Notes: a model not told the origin generated them from the letters alone. 64,000 nucleotides of DNA from Ulvibacterium sp965248315 (GCF_965248315.1 NZ_CBDFIX010000001.1:62001-126000), one strand, 5' to 3'. Shown: positions 8,792 through 18,159, numbered from the stretch's first letter. Program-made: numbers and translations.

Positions 8792-9871
8792 ATGAATACA
8801 AACTATTATGCCGTCTTAATGGCGGGAGGAGTGGGGTCTCGGTTTTGGCCGATTAGCACATCTTCCTATCCCAAACAATTCCATGATATGTTGGGTACAG
8901 GGGATACCCTTATCCAAAAAACCTTTAAACGTCTCAACACATTTGTGCCAACGGAGAATATACTTGTTCTCACCAATGAACGGTATAATAATCTGGTGTT
9001 GGAGCAACTGCCCATGGTAAAACAGGAACAAGTGGTATTGGAACCGGCCATGCGCAATACCGCCCCTTGCATATTATATGCCGCCTTAAAGATTCAAAAG
9101 ATGAATCCCAATGCTGTTATGATAGTAGCTCCCAGTGACCATTGGATAGAGGATGATGAAGCCTTTGCCGAGGATGTCATTGCATGTTTTGATAAGTGCG
9201 AAAAAGAAGCCGTGCTCTGTACATTGGGAATTATACCTACTTTTCCAAATACGGGATTTGGTTATATAGAGTATGAAAAAGAGGCCGAGGGGAAATTAAA
9301 AAAAGTCCATCAATTCCGTGAAAAACCGGATTATGAAACCGCTAAGGAATTTCTGGCCCAAGGGAATTTTCTGTGGAACGCGGGAATTTTTATTTGGAGT
9401 GTGAATACCATAATCAATGCTTTTCAGGAGCACCAACCTTCGCAGTATGAACTGTTTTTTGAGGGAATGCATTGTTATAATACTGCTGATGAAAAAAGTT
9501 TTATTGCCAATAATTACATAAAAGCCGAAAATATCTCCATTGATTATGCTATTTTAGAGCGTTCCAATGCAATTTATGTACTACCGGCCTCCTTTGATTG
9601 GAACGACTTGGGTACTTGGGGTTCGCTATTCGACAAGCTAGATAAGGATGACAATAACAATGCGCTTGTGAATTGTCAAGTGGTATGCGAAGATGCCTCG
9701 GGGAATATGATCCGCTCTCCAAAAGGAAAGATTGTTGTGGTAGACGGATTAAAGGATTATATTGTTGTAGATAAAAAAGAAGTACTGTTGATTTATCCCA
9801 AATCCAAAGAACAAGATATCAAAAAAGTGTTATCTAAGGTAAAGGATACTTTCGGGGATAAATATGCATAA
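8792..9871 (+). CDS. manC: Mannose-1-phosphate guanylyltransferase
   Basis: Makes GDP-mannose from mannose-1-phosphate and GTP for glycan synthesis. The 359-residue, single-domain protein begins with the nucleotidyltransferase signature AGGVGSRFWPISTSSYPKQF, includes PSDHWIED (metal-binding Asp) and FREKPDYETA, and ends after the left-handed beta-helix linker (DWNDLGTWGSL). It lacks the C-terminal cupin isomerase domain of bifunctional AlgA/ManC enzymes. It sits between the SprT-like gene (4-nt gap) and the DUF389 gene (2-nt gap), so these three are probably co-transcribed. Confidence 0.94.
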   Translation: MNTNYYAVLMAGGVGSRFWPISTSSYPKQFHDMLGTGDTLIQKTFKRLNTFVPTENILVLTNERYNNLVLEQLPMVKQEQVVLEPAMRNTAPCILYAALKIQKMNPNAVMIVAPSDHWIEDDEAFAEDVIACFDKCEKEAVLCTLGIIPTFPNTGFGYIEYEKEAEGKLKKVHQFREKPDYETAKEFLAQGNFLWNAGIFIWSVNTIINAFQEHQPSQYELFFEGMHCYNTADEKSFIANNYIKAENISIDYAILERSNAIYVLPASFDWNDLGTWGSLFDKLDKDDNNNALVNCQVVCEDASGNMIRSPKGKIVVVDGLKDYIVVDKKEVLLIYPKSKEQDIKKVLSKVKDTFGDKYA

Positions 9872-9873
9872 GA

Positions 9874-11340
9874 ATGAATAATAATCTCAACCAAGAAAAT
9901 AGCAACTCCGCGGAAAAACCGCATGACAGTGGTGAGGATGTAAGAAAGGATTTTCAAGGATTATTGGGCAGTACCAAAAAATTCCTTTTTGAATTGTTGG
10001 ATATCCGTAGCAATACGGATCAAGGTGCTACCAAGGAAGCTATTATTGCCGACATTCCTTTTAAAGGACACACCTCATGGATTTTGATCTGTTCTATTTT
10101 TATTGCTTCCGTAGGCCTTAATGCCAATTCTACGGCAGTAGTTATCGGAGCCATGTTAATTTCCCCTTTAATGGGACCTATTTTAGGGATTGGTATGTCC
10201 GTTGCCATTAATGATATAGATACATTAAGGCGTTCGCTCAAGAATTTTGCCGTTATGGTGGTCCTAAGTGTACTCACGGCATATTTGTTTTTTAGATTTT
10301 TTCCACTTCGAGACGAATCATCGGAACTTTTGGCTAGGACCGCTCCTGATATTAGGGACGTATTGATCGCTTTTTTTGGTGGTCTTGCATTGGTTATCGC
10401 CCGTGCAAAGAAAGGGACCATTGCTTCTGTAATTTTTGGGGTAGCCATAGCCACGGCCCTTATGCCTCCTTTATGTACCGTTGGTTTTGGCTTGGCCATT
10501 GGCAACTGGCAATACGCCTGGGGTGCTATGTATCTTTTTATAATTAATACGATTTTTATTGCATTGGCCACTTTTCTAGTATTGAAACTACTACGTTTTC
10601 CAATGGTTCGGTATGTAAATTCCAAAAGGCGTAGATTGGTTTCCCGAGTTGCCTCCATCATCGCCATTTTGGTTATGGTACCGGCAGGATTCACATTTTA
10701 CGATGTCTTTCAAGAGTCATTATTTCGAAATCAAGCCAATCAATTTATCAGTGAAAAAATAGCGCCTTACCAATTTTCAGGCGAAGGTCGTTTTTTGGAG
10801 GATTTCTCCGATATAGAATTCAATCATGGAGAAAACCCTTCCATTGAGTTGGTATTTATGGGCAACGAGACCGTGCCGGACAATATAATAGCTACCTGGA
10901 ATTCCCAAAAGAACGAATTTTCAAAATTGCAAAACTGTGAACTACGAATTATTCAAGGTTCCAAAAATGATGACTTCGATCAGTTAAAATATGTAAACGA
11001 ACTGTACGAATCCCAAAAAGAGGCTTTATTGGGTAAGGACGAGAAAATACAATTATTGGAATCGGAAGTAAATCGTTTAAAACAGTCCGCAACCCAACAA
11101 ATACCCTTTCGCGAAATTAGTACGGAAGCAAAGACCAACTATGAAAACCTTTCCGCAATGGGATTTTCGTACTTGATAACAACGGACTTCAACAAAACGG
11201 ATACGATTCCTGTTTTTGAGGTGAAATGGAAACAAGGTATTTCTTCCAATCAAAAGACAAAGGATACCAAAAAACTTACGGATTGGTTGAAGTTGCGTTT
11301 GAAAAATAAAAACATTCGTTTGAAGGAGACACAAGATTGA
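9874..11340 (+). CDS. DUF389-family membrane protein
   Basis: Integral membrane protein of 488 residues. The central part (about residues 60-275) carries six or so hydrophobic segments and the DUF389 hallmark SVGLNANSTAVVIGAMLISPLMGPI, then AIATALMPPLCTVGFGLA. The C-terminal about 200 residues are soluble and probably periplasmic or cytosolic, with a short coiled-coil stretch (EKIQLLESEVNRLKQ). Family function is not established; it has been proposed to be a transporter or channel. Start ATG lies 2 nt after the manC stop. Confidence 0.9.
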   Translation: MNNNLNQENSNSAEKPHDSGEDVRKDFQGLLGSTKKFLFELLDIRSNTDQGATKEAIIADIPFKGHTSWILICSIFIASVGLNANSTAVVIGAMLISPLMGPILGIGMSVAINDIDTLRRSLKNFAVMVVLSVLTAYLFFRFFPLRDESSELLARTAPDIRDVLIAFFGGLALVIARAKKGTIASVIFGVAIATALMPPLCTVGFGLAIGNWQYAWGAMYLFIINTIFIALATFLVLKLLRFPMVRYVNSKRRRLVSRVASIIAILVMVPAGFTFYDVFQESLFRNQANQFISEKIAPYQFSGEGRFLEDFSDIEFNHGENPSIELVFMGNETVPDNIIATWNSQKNEFSKLQNCELRIIQGSKNDDFDQLKYVNELYESQKEALLGKDEKIQLLESEVNRLKQSATQQIPFREISTEAKTNYENLSAMGFSYLITTDFNKTDTIPVFEVKWKQGISSNQKTKDTKKLTDWLKLRLKNKNIRLKETQD

Positions 11341-11445
11341 TTTCAACAGGACAGCGGTGCTTCTAGGATACCGTCATCGAGATAAACCAAGAATTTTAGG
11401 ATTTTCAGGAAGTTGAATTCACTTTTTTGCGAAAACTAGTGTGGG

Positions 11446-12213
11446 CTAGTTTCGTTCCTCAATATACATTTGCCGTACCTTTTTAAAAAGCTCTGAGGAG
11501 TACACAAAATTGGTAACGGCCTCATTATCCGTCTTAAAAATTTCCTTGTTGGTGCCTTCCCATTCTTTGAAACCATTTTTCAGGAAAATGATTTTCTCCC
11601 CGATTTCCATAACGGAATTCATATCATGTGAGTTTATTACCGTGGTGATATTGTATTCTTGGGTGATTTCTTGGATAAGATTATCTATTAATATGGCTGT
11701 TTTTGGATCAAGCCCGGAATTAGGCTCATCACAGAACAGATATTTAGGATTCATGACAATGGCCCGGGCAATGGCCACTCTTTTTTGCATTCCACCGGAA
11801 ATTTCGGAAGGATATTTATGATGGGCATCAATTAGATTTACCCGCTTCAACACAAAATCCACACGATCTTGCATTTCGGAAACGGACTGTTTCGTAAACA
11901 TTTCCAAAGGGAACCGTACATTACCTTCCACGGTCATGGAATCAAAGAGGGCGCTTCCCTGGAATACCATGCCCATTTCCTGTCTAAGATTTCGCTGTTC
12001 ACTACCCGATAATTCGGAATATATCTTGCCATCATAACTTATGGTACCTTTCTCCGGGGCAAAGAGCCCCAATAGGCACTTTATGAAAACAGTCTTTCCG
12101 GAGCCACTTTGGCCTATAATAAGGTTGGTCTTTCCCTTGTCAAAACAAGTAGTTATACCCTTAAGGACATTGGCATCGCCAAAAGATTTGTGTATGTTGT
12201 CCACTTCGATCAT
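11446..12213 (-). CDS. mlaF: Lipid-transport ABC ATPase (MlaF-like)
   Basis: ATP-binding subunit of an MCE/Mla-type ABC transporter that moves phospholipids between membranes. Signature motifs: Walker A GQSGSGKT, ABC signature SGGMQKRVAIARA, Walker B YLFCDEPNSGLDP and H-loop NSHDMNSV. The start MIEVDNIHKSFG at 12213 is chosen because it matches the family start and its ATG overlaps the permease stop by one base (TAATG), giving 255 residues; a longer frame extends upstream into the permease gene. Co-transcribed with the permease. The substrate-binding MlaD-like gene is not adjacent. Confidence 0.92.
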   Translation of the reverse strand: MIEVDNIHKSFGDANVLKGITTCFDKGKTNLIIGQSGSGKTVFIKCLLGLFAPEKGTISYDGKIYSELSGSEQRNLRQEMGMVFQGSALFDSMTVEGNVRFPLEMFTKQSVSEMQDRVDFVLKRVNLIDAHHKYPSEISGGMQKRVAIARAIVMNPKYLFCDEPNSGLDPKTAILIDNLIQEITQEYNITTVINSHDMNSVMEIGEKIIFLKNGFKEWEGTNKEIFKTDNEAVTNFVYSSELFKKVRQMYIEERN

Positions 12214-12950
12214 TAGCCCAGTAGGAGTTGAGTTAGGATGTAATTTAGTATGATGATTACCACACTCGTCCAAACGAAGGAGGTTGTGGCCGCTTTACCT
12301 ACTTCCAAGGCACCGCCTTTCATGTAAAATCCGTGAAAGGAAGGTATAGTAGCCAATATAAATGCGAAAACTAGGGTTTTAATAAAGGAGTAGGTAACAT
12401 GGAAGGAATTAAAATCCAACTGTAGGCCTTCGACAAAATCCGCACTAGTGCTAAACCCCCCAAATACTCCGGCTACCCAACCGCCCAAAATTCCGACATA
12501 CATAGATATGGCTATAATAAAAGGGTAAAATAACATAGCAATAATCTTCGGGAATACCAGATAATTTAGTGCATTGACACCCATGACTTCAAGTGCATCA
12601 ATTTGCTCGGTTACTCGCATGGTGCCGATACTAGAGGTAATATAGGAACCCACCTTTCCGGCCATGATTATCGAACAAAAAGTGGGGGCAAATTCCAATA
12701 TAATGGATTGCCGAGTAGCAAAACCTACTAGGTATTTGGGAATAATTTCACTGGTAATGTTCAAGGCCGTCTGTATGGCCACCACCCCACCTATAAAAAA
12801 CGAGATAAAAATGAGAATACCCAGAGATCCATAGATAAGTTCGTCTATTTCCTTTAAGATCAACGACTTCATTATGCTCCACTTTGTTGGTTTCTTAAAA
12901 ACCTCCTTTACCATAATCGCATAACTGCCGATCGATGCTATATAATTCAT
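12213..12950 (-). CDS. mlaE: MlaE-family lipid ABC transporter permease
   Basis: Inner-membrane permease of the MlaE (DUF140) family, 245 residues with about five to six hydrophobic segments. Family-typical stretches: FIGGVVAIQTALN, the EFAPTFCSIIMAGKVGS region and EQIDALEVMGVN coupling-helix motif that contacts the ATPase. It is the first gene of a two-gene operon with the MlaF-like ATPase. Divergent from the PafA-like phosphatase gene across about 110 nt. Confidence 0.93.
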   Translation of the reverse strand: MNYIASIGSYAIMVKEVFKKPTKWSIMKSLILKEIDELIYGSLGILIFISFFIGGVVAIQTALNITSEIIPKYLVGFATRQSIILEFAPTFCSIIMAGKVGSYITSSIGTMRVTEQIDALEVMGVNALNYLVFPKIIAMLFYPFIIAISMYVGILGGWVAGVFGGFSTSADFVEGLQLDFNSFHVTYSFIKTLVFAFILATIPSFHGFYMKGGALEVGKAATTSFVWTSVVIIILNYILTQLLLG

Positions 12951-13035
12951 GGATTAAAAATAGACTTCCTACGGTAAAAATAACAATAAAGGAATTCATT
13001 TAACCTGCATTTAAAGTTTTAAAATGTATTTTACA

Positions 13036-13043
13036 TACTTTTG
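13036..13043 (+). promoter_or_regulatory. Bacteroidota -7 element, pafA-like gene
   Basis: TACTTTTG, exact TAnnTTTG match. It lies inside the longest possible reading frame of the phosphatase, which argues that translation starts downstream, at 13057 or 13063. No convincing TTG was seen 17-23 nt upstream. Confidence 0.5.
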
Positions 13044-13062
13044 TTTTCTGAAAAATATGGGT

Positions 13063-14745
13063 ATGCTTCTGAAAAAAAACCTTCTAATTTTATGTATTCT
13101 TTGGGTTGTTTTTATATCCGCTTCGGCTCTTGGTCAAAGAAAATCCAAAGTGCCTCCCAAGCAGAAGCAACAGGTAGAGCTGCGAACCGCACCAAGGCTT
13201 GTTGTAGGCATAGTGGTAGATCAAATGCGTTATGATTACCTTACCCGATTTTGGAACCATTTTGAGGAAGGTGGTTTTAAGCGGATGATAGAAGAAGGGT
13301 TCAATTGTAAGAACAATCATTTTAATTATGCACCAACTAGTACCGGGCCGGGTCATACATCGGTTTATACGGGAACTACCCCAGCAACACATGGTATTAT
13401 TGGGAATGAATGGTACGATAAGGAATCTGGAACAAATGTGTATTGTGCCGGTGACGCAAATTATATCTCCGTTGGCACAACGTCAGATGCCGGACAAATG
13501 TCTCCTCACCGGATGAATGTCAGTACAATAACGGATGAATTGCGCTTACATACCCAAATGCGGGGAAAGACCATTGCCATTGCCTTAAAGGATAGGGGAG
13601 CCGTCCTCCCCGGCGGCCATACGGCAAATGCCGCGTATTGGTTTTACGGTGGCGATGAGGGCAAATGGATCAGTAGCTCTTATTATATGGCACAACTTCC
13701 AAAATGGGTGAATGATTTCAATGCATCCGGTAAGGCTCAAAGCTATAAAAAACCATGGACTGCTTTAAAGGATATGAATCTTTACATGGAAAGTGGTCTG
13801 GATAATACGAACCATGAAGGCTTATTTGAGGATGAAACCGCTCCCATTTTTCCTCATAGTACACCGAACCTATTGGATAAGAACAAAGACTTTGAGATTA
13901 TAAAATCCACTCCCTACGGGAATAGCATTACGGCCGATTTTGCCATAGAGGCATTGGAACAAGAAAATCTGGGGGGGGATATCATCACGGATTTTTTGGC
14001 AGTCAGTTTTTCCAGTACAGATTATGTCGGACATAAATATGGAGTGAATTCCAAGGAGGTACAGGATACCTATTTAAGATTGGACCAGGATTTGATTCGA
14101 ATTTTTAAGGCTTTGGACGAGAATGTTGGAAAAGGGGAATATACTGTTTTTTTAACAGCTGATCATGGCGCTATAGACGTGCCTTCCTATTTAATAGATC
14201 AAAAAATTCCGGCGGGTTATTTGGGATGGGACAATTTAAAAGCCGATTTTGAGCGATTTTTGGAGTTTACCTACGGAACAAGTGACATAGTCAAAAACTT
14301 TTCCAACAACCAGTTTTTTTTAGACCATAAGATTATTGCAAATTTGGATTTGGATCTCAAAGAAGTTCAAGAGACCATTGCCCAGGAATTATTGGGTTAT
14401 GGACCTGTTGATCGTGTATACACAGCTTATCAAATGTGGCAGAACGAGTATTCCCGAGGAATTCCCTATATACTGCAAAATGGGTATCATCAGAAGCGAT
14501 CGGGAGATATCCTTATTGTATTGAAACCAGGTCACATTGGTTCTCCGAGAAAAGGCTCTACACATGGCTCTCCCCAGATTTATGATACCCATGTACCACT
14601 ATTGTTTTACGGTAAAGGGATTAAAAATGGAAGCACCGTAAAACGGACCGAAATTTCTGATATAGCCCCCACTTTGGCCGTTATGCTTGGAATTGCCTTT
14701 CCCAATGGGAGTACGGGAAAGCCCATTGCAAAGGTCTTGGAGTAA
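13063..14745 (+). CDS. pafA: PafA-like alkaline phosphatase (exported)
   Basis: Secreted phosphomonoesterase of the alkaline phosphatase superfamily, like Elizabethkingia PafA. The signal peptide LLKKNLLILCILWVVFISASALG is followed by the mature enzyme. Visible active-site parts: nucleophile Thr in NYAPTSTGPGHTSVYTG, Asn in GIIGNEWYD, and the KDRGAVLPGGH segment giving the Lys/Arg pair (K162 and R164 of PafA) that marks monoesterase activity; later metal ligands are in SSTDYVGHKYG, TADHGA and GSTHGS. About 560 residues, usual length. The ATG at 13063 is preferred because a promoter -7 box lies upstream within the longer frame; 13057 is also possible. Followed 12 nt later by murI. Confidence 0.9.
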   Translation: MLLKKNLLILCILWVVFISASALGQRKSKVPPKQKQQVELRTAPRLVVGIVVDQMRYDYLTRFWNHFEEGGFKRMIEEGFNCKNNHFNYAPTSTGPGHTSVYTGTTPATHGIIGNEWYDKESGTNVYCAGDANYISVGTTSDAGQMSPHRMNVSTITDELRLHTQMRGKTIAIALKDRGAVLPGGHTANAAYWFYGGDEGKWISSSYYMAQLPKWVNDFNASGKAQSYKKPWTALKDMNLYMESGLDNTNHEGLFEDETAPIFPHSTPNLLDKNKDFEIIKSTPYGNSITADFAIEALEQENLGGDIITDFLAVSFSSTDYVGHKYGVNSKEVQDTYLRLDQDLIRIFKALDENVGKGEYTVFLTADHGAIDVPSYLIDQKIPAGYLGWDNLKADFERFLEFTYGTSDIVKNFSNNQFFLDHKIIANLDLDLKEVQETIAQELLGYGPVDRVYTAYQMWQNEYSRGIPYILQNGYHQKRSGDILIVLKPGHIGSPRKGSTHGSPQIYDTHVPLLFYGKGIKNGSTVKRTEISDIAPTLAVMLGIAFPNGSTGKPIAKVLE

Positions 14746-14756
14746 TCAGTCGTAAA

Positions 14757-15545
14757 ATGAAGGATAATCCAATAGGTATTTTTGATTCCGGAGTGGGGGG
14801 GACTTCCATTTGGAAGGAAATTCAAAAACTGCTTCCTAATGAAGATACCTTGTATCTCGCCGATAGTAAAAATGCACCCTATGGCGAAAAACCCAGCAAG
14901 GAAATCGTCCTGTTGAGCCGAAAGAATACGGAATTCTTGTTGCAAAAAGGGTGTAAATTAATTGTTGTGGCGTGCAATACGGCAACTACAAATGCTATTA
15001 CCCATTTAAGGGGTCACTATGATGTTCCGTTCATAGGTATTGAACCCGCCATAAAGCCGGCCGCCTTGAACTCAAAATCCAAAACGGTGGGTGTTTTGGC
15101 TACAAAGGGGACATTGGCCAGCAGTCTTTTCCATAGTACTTCGGAGAACCATGCCTATGGCATTCAGGTATTGGAACAAGAGGGTACGGGATTAGTGGAA
15201 CTCATAGAAAAAGGGGAGCTCCAGACGCCAAAAGCCAGAAGTTTGCTTAAGAAATACCTTGACCCCATGTTGGATAAGGGAATCGATTATTTGGTGCTCG
15301 GTTGTAGCCACTACCCTTATCTGATTCCCCTATTAAGGGAATTGCTCCCAGAGCAGGTTAGGATAATCGATTCCGGGGAGGCGGTGGCCCGACAAACCAA
15401 AGCGATTTTATTGGAACGTGATTTGCTGAACCCTCACAGCAGCCAGGTAAAACATCAATTTTACAGTAATATCGATAACACTGTCCTTAGGAACTTGCTC
15501 CATAATACGGATGCTGAAATCGAGGTTTCCTATATGGATTTTTAG
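14757..15545 (+). CDS. murI: Glutamate racemase
   Basis: Converts L- to D-glutamate for peptidoglycan. Signature elements: IGIFDSGVGGTSIWKEI at the start, YLADSKNAPYGEK, the first catalytic cysteine in VVACNTATTNA and the second in LVLGCSHYPYL. Length 262 is standard. Lies 12 nt downstream of the phosphatase gene, probably in the same transcript. Confidence 0.96.
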   Translation: MKDNPIGIFDSGVGGTSIWKEIQKLLPNEDTLYLADSKNAPYGEKPSKEIVLLSRKNTEFLLQKGCKLIVVACNTATTNAITHLRGHYDVPFIGIEPAIKPAALNSKSKTVGVLATKGTLASSLFHSTSENHAYGIQVLEQEGTGLVELIEKGELQTPKARSLLKKYLDPMLDKGIDYLVLGCSHYPYLIPLLRELLPEQVRIIDSGEAVARQTKAILLERDLLNPHSSQVKHQFYSNIDNTVLRNLLHNTDAEIEVSYMDF

Positions 15546-15658
15546 AATGACTTGGGCTCTTTTGTTAATAGTGGATTAAAAAAACACTTGTTCTACGGAA
15601 CTGTAAGCAATATGCTCGATAAATCTGGGGTCATTTTGCGATTTGGGAAAACTATAAA

Positions 15659-16159
15659 CTACTGATTCCTAACATAAGTCAAATACGTAAAATCAAACTT
15701 GTGTTTGGCGTCTTTGGGATGGTATTCCTCAGCGGTCAATTTCCAGATGCTTTCATCTATTTCTGGGAAAAAAGTGTCCGCATCATTAAATGCAGCGTGG
15801 ATTAGCGTTAATTCCAATTTGTTGGCGAACTCTTCACCTTGTTTATATACTTCACCTCCACCAATAATAAAGGAAAGCCGGTCTTTTTTAACCAAATCAA
15901 TGGCCTCTTCCATGCTGTGAACCGTAGTACAATCTTTGTGAGCTACCTCATAATTTTTATCCCTGGTAACAATAATATGCAATCGGTTGGGCAAAGGTTT
16001 GGGGAAACTCTCAAAAGTCTTTCGACCCATAATTATACTATGTCCCGAGGTAAGATTTTTAAAACGTTTAAAGTCATCCGGAAGATGCCACAATAGGTCA
16101 TTGTCCTTCCCCAAAGACCTGTCCTCACCCATAGCGGCTATCATTGCGATGGTATTCAC
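15659..16159 (-). CDS. folA: Dihydrofolate reductase
   Basis: NADPH-dependent reduction of dihydrofolate. The 166-residue protein shows IAAMGEDRSLGKDNDLLWHLPDDFKRF (catalytic acidic residue in the DDFKRF helix), the GHSIIMGRKTFESFPKPLPNR cofactor region and FIIGGGEVYKQ. Its start overlaps the stop of the upstream 2TM-protein gene by 4 nt, so the two form an operon. Thymidylate synthase, its usual partner, is 5 kb away on the same strand. Confidence 0.96.
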   Translation of the reverse strand: MNTIAMIAAMGEDRSLGKDNDLLWHLPDDFKRFKNLTSGHSIIMGRKTFESFPKPLPNRLHIIVTRDKNYEVAHKDCTTVHSMEEAIDLVKKDRLSFIIGGGEVYKQGEEFANKLELTLIHAAFNDADTFFPEIDESIWKLTAEEYHPKDAKHKFDFTYLTYVRNQ

Positions 16160-16545
16160 GGTTCTTTTTTTTTATTGATTTTGGCAAGTGGAAAATCCGT
16201 CTCTATTTCCTTTTGTAATTCGGCAATCCGTTCCTTCTGTTTAACGACCAATTTTTCACGTTGTCTTCGCTCCCAATCCCGTCCCATAAATCTTTGGGTC
16301 ACAAAAACATTGAAGAGATGCAGGACAAACAAAAATGCCCAAAAGGTGATAGCCCATACAAACCAGTCGTATTCCTCCCAATATTTTAGGATTTTATTGA
16401 TCAAGACCAAAAAAACACTGCCGATCAAAAAAACCACAAAATGCGTATACAAGCGTTTCTTTTGTTTTATCCGGTTCTGTGCCGTTTCCAAAAGTTCGTG
16501 TTGTTCCGGATTCAAATGTGTATCATTTTTATTCTTGGAAAACAT
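16156..16545 (-). CDS. 2TM-domain membrane protein
   Basis: Small membrane protein with the two-helix 2TM domain: YTHFVVFLIGSVFLVLINKIL and WFVWAITFWAFLFVLHLFNVF, then the RFMGRDWERRQ tail. The C-terminus is a charged helix (REKLVVKQKERIAELQKEIE), likely coiled coil. Start at 16545 (MFSKNKNDTH) gives 129 residues; an upstream ATG at 16569 is possible. Overlaps folA by 4 nt. Domain function is not known; in other flavobacteria it is sometimes fused to LytTR or histidine kinase proteins. Confidence 0.85.
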   Translation of the reverse strand: MFSKNKNDTHLNPEQHELLETAQNRIKQKKRLYTHFVVFLIGSVFLVLINKILKYWEEYDWFVWAITFWAFLFVLHLFNVFVTQRFMGRDWERRQREKLVVKQKERIAELQKEIETDFPLAKINKKKEP

Positions 16546-16607
16546 GCGAATGGCTATCTTTAACCACAAAGATACAGTAATTGTGGTGTATCCGAAGTGT
16601 TTAGGTT

Positions 16608-17696
16608 ATGGAGAATATACGCAAAGAATTCCCTTTATTGGACACCTGTGTTTATTTAAATACAGCCTCCTCAGGACTATTGTCCCAAAGTCTGGTATAT
16701 TGGCGACAGGCACATGACCGTGCTTTTTTTCAGAGGGGAAGTGAAATGAAAACCAGGGCTATGCTCAGCCTTATCCCAGAAACACGCCAAACGGTCGCAC
16801 GCTTTTTTAATTGTAAGACAAACAATGTGGCGCTGACACCAAATTTCTCATTGGGTATGAACCTCTTATTGGATGGATTGGACAAAAAGCATGGGGTGCT
16901 GCTGTTAGAGGAAGACTACCCATCCGTAAACTGGCCCTTTGAACAAAGGGGATTTACCGTAGATTATGTAAAGATAAATCAGTATTTGGAAGAGGAAATC
17001 TATAAAAAGGTAAAGTCCGGAAAGGTTTCCATACTGGCTTTAAGTGTAGTACAATGGTTAAATGGAATTCAAATTGATTTGGATTTTTTGAAAAACCTAA
17101 AAAAGGAATTCCCCAATCTCTATATAATTGCCGATGGCACACAATTCTTGGGCACAACAGATTTTGATTTTGAGGCGTCCGCAATCGATATCCTCGGTGC
17201 AAGCACATATAAATGGCTATTATCCGGATATGGAAACGGTTTTTTCCTGTTCAAGGATAAGGCGAAGGAATTATTTTCATTGAGATCTGCAGGGTTTAAT
17301 TCCGTAAATGGCGATATGTCCAAAAAAGAAAATATTGAATTTGTAAAACATCTGGAACCGGGCCACTTGGATACCTTCAATTTTGGGAGTTTAAAGTTTT
17401 CCCTGGAATTCATGAAAAGAGTTGGGATGAATACTATTGAAGACCGGAATCGACAACTTCGAAAAAAGGCAATGCAGAAACTTAATAACCTAGGCTTGTT
17501 AAAGGCATTTATGCCTCAGAGGAAAAGCCATGGAAACATCCTTAACATTCCAGGGGACGAAAAATGCTTTCAAGAATTGGCGAATAACAATATCATTTGC
17601 TCCCAAAGAGGGGGTGGAATACGGTTGAGTTTTCACTTCTACAACAACGAAAACGATATAGACGCAGTCATAAATGTCTTAAAAACAAGGGTATAG
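16608..17696 (+). CDS. Class V aminotransferase-family PLP enzyme
   Basis: PLP-dependent enzyme of 362 residues. The internal aldimine lysine is in ASTYKWLLSGYGNGFF and the preceding cofactor Asp/Gln in YIIADGTQFLG. N-terminal YLNTASSGLLS matches isopenicillin-N-epimerase/cysteine-desulfurase-like class V enzymes, but no desulfurase catalytic-loop cysteine is apparent. Reaction unknown. It diverges from the 2TM-folA operon and lies 0.8 kb from the egtD end; EgtE, the C-S lyase of ergothioneine synthesis, belongs to the same fold class, so a role there is conceivable but unproven. Confidence 0.8.
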   Translation: MENIRKEFPLLDTCVYLNTASSGLLSQSLVYWRQAHDRAFFQRGSEMKTRAMLSLIPETRQTVARFFNCKTNNVALTPNFSLGMNLLLDGLDKKHGVLLLEEDYPSVNWPFEQRGFTVDYVKINQYLEEEIYKKVKSGKVSILALSVVQWLNGIQIDLDFLKNLKKEFPNLYIIADGTQFLGTTDFDFEASAIDILGASTYKWLLSGYGNGFFLFKDKAKELFSLRSAGFNSVNGDMSKKENIEFVKHLEPGHLDTFNFGSLKFSLEFMKRVGMNTIEDRNRQLRKKAMQKLNNLGLLKAFMPQRKSHGNILNIPGDEKCFQELANNNIICSQRGGGIRLSFHFYNNENDIDAVINVLKTRV

Positions 17697-17775
17697 GATT
17701 TGTTCTTCTAAAAATTATTATCTCTTTTTTGTAGAACTCGATTAAATGTTATTAAAATATTACGAAAATGATAAA

Positions 17776-17791
17776 AATGATTTTAATCATT
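17776..17791. promoter_or_regulatory. Operator-like palindrome over the E-set protein promoter
   Basis: AATGATT-TT-AATCATT: perfect 7-bp arms with a 2-nt centre. Its right arm overlaps the TTG promoter element at 17790-17792, the right place for a repressor site. Confidence 0.5.
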
Positions 17792-17821
17792 GTAAATGAG
17801 CATTTTATTGCATTAGTTTTG
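17790..17821 (+). promoter_or_regulatory. Bacteroidota promoter, E-set protein gene
   Basis: TTG at 17790-17792, 21-nt spacer, TAGTTTTG at 17814-17821. Both elements and spacing match the Bacteroidota consensus. About 24 nt before the ATG. Confidence 0.7.
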
Positions 17822-17845
17822 CGCCAAATTTAAAAACAGAATATC

Positions 17846-18142
17846 ATGGCAATTGCAAAACAATACCTAAAGACCAAGCCGATTTGTAAAGTGACCTTTA
17901 CCGTACCGGCAGAAGATGCTAAAAAAGTAGCCGTTGTTGGAGATTTCAACAACTGGAATCCTAAGGGAAGTACATTAAAAAAATTAAAGAACGGTACCTT
18001 TAAAGGTACTTTTGATTTGCCAAAGGAAAATGCTTATGAATTTAAGTACTTGGTAGATGGCAACTACGTAAACGAAACAGAGGCTGATCGTTTCCAATGG
18101 AACGATTTTGCCGGATCGGAGAATCCTGTTTTGGAGGTCTAG
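17846..18142 (+). CDS. Small stand-alone glycogen-binding (AMPK1-CBM/E-set) protein
   Basis: A 98-residue cytosolic protein that is essentially one early-set/CBM48-like domain: KVTFTVPAEDAKKVAVVGDFNNWNP is the hallmark strand and the W of FNNW is the typical carbohydrate-contact residue; FKYLVDGNYVNE follows. No catalytic domain is attached. Family members bind alpha-glucans in AMPK-beta and branching enzymes; here the role may be to bind storage glucan, but no glycogen genes are nearby. It has a well-formed own promoter and terminator, so is a single-gene transcript, likely well expressed. Confidence 0.85.
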   Translation: MAIAKQYLKTKPICKVTFTVPAEDAKKVAVVGDFNNWNPKGSTLKKLKNGTFKGTFDLPKENAYEFKYLVDGNYVNETEADRFQWNDFAGSENPVLEV

Positions 18143-18159
18143 TAAAAAACTGATTTATG

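Noticed and set aside
10020..10694. 224-codon minus-strand open frame inside the DUF389 gene
   Set aside because: Antisense shadow of hydrophobic coding sequence; no start context or homology.
16175..16717. 180-codon plus-strand frame opposite the 2TM gene
   Set aside because: Overlaps the 2TM and aminotransferase genes in a wrong frame; not protein-like.
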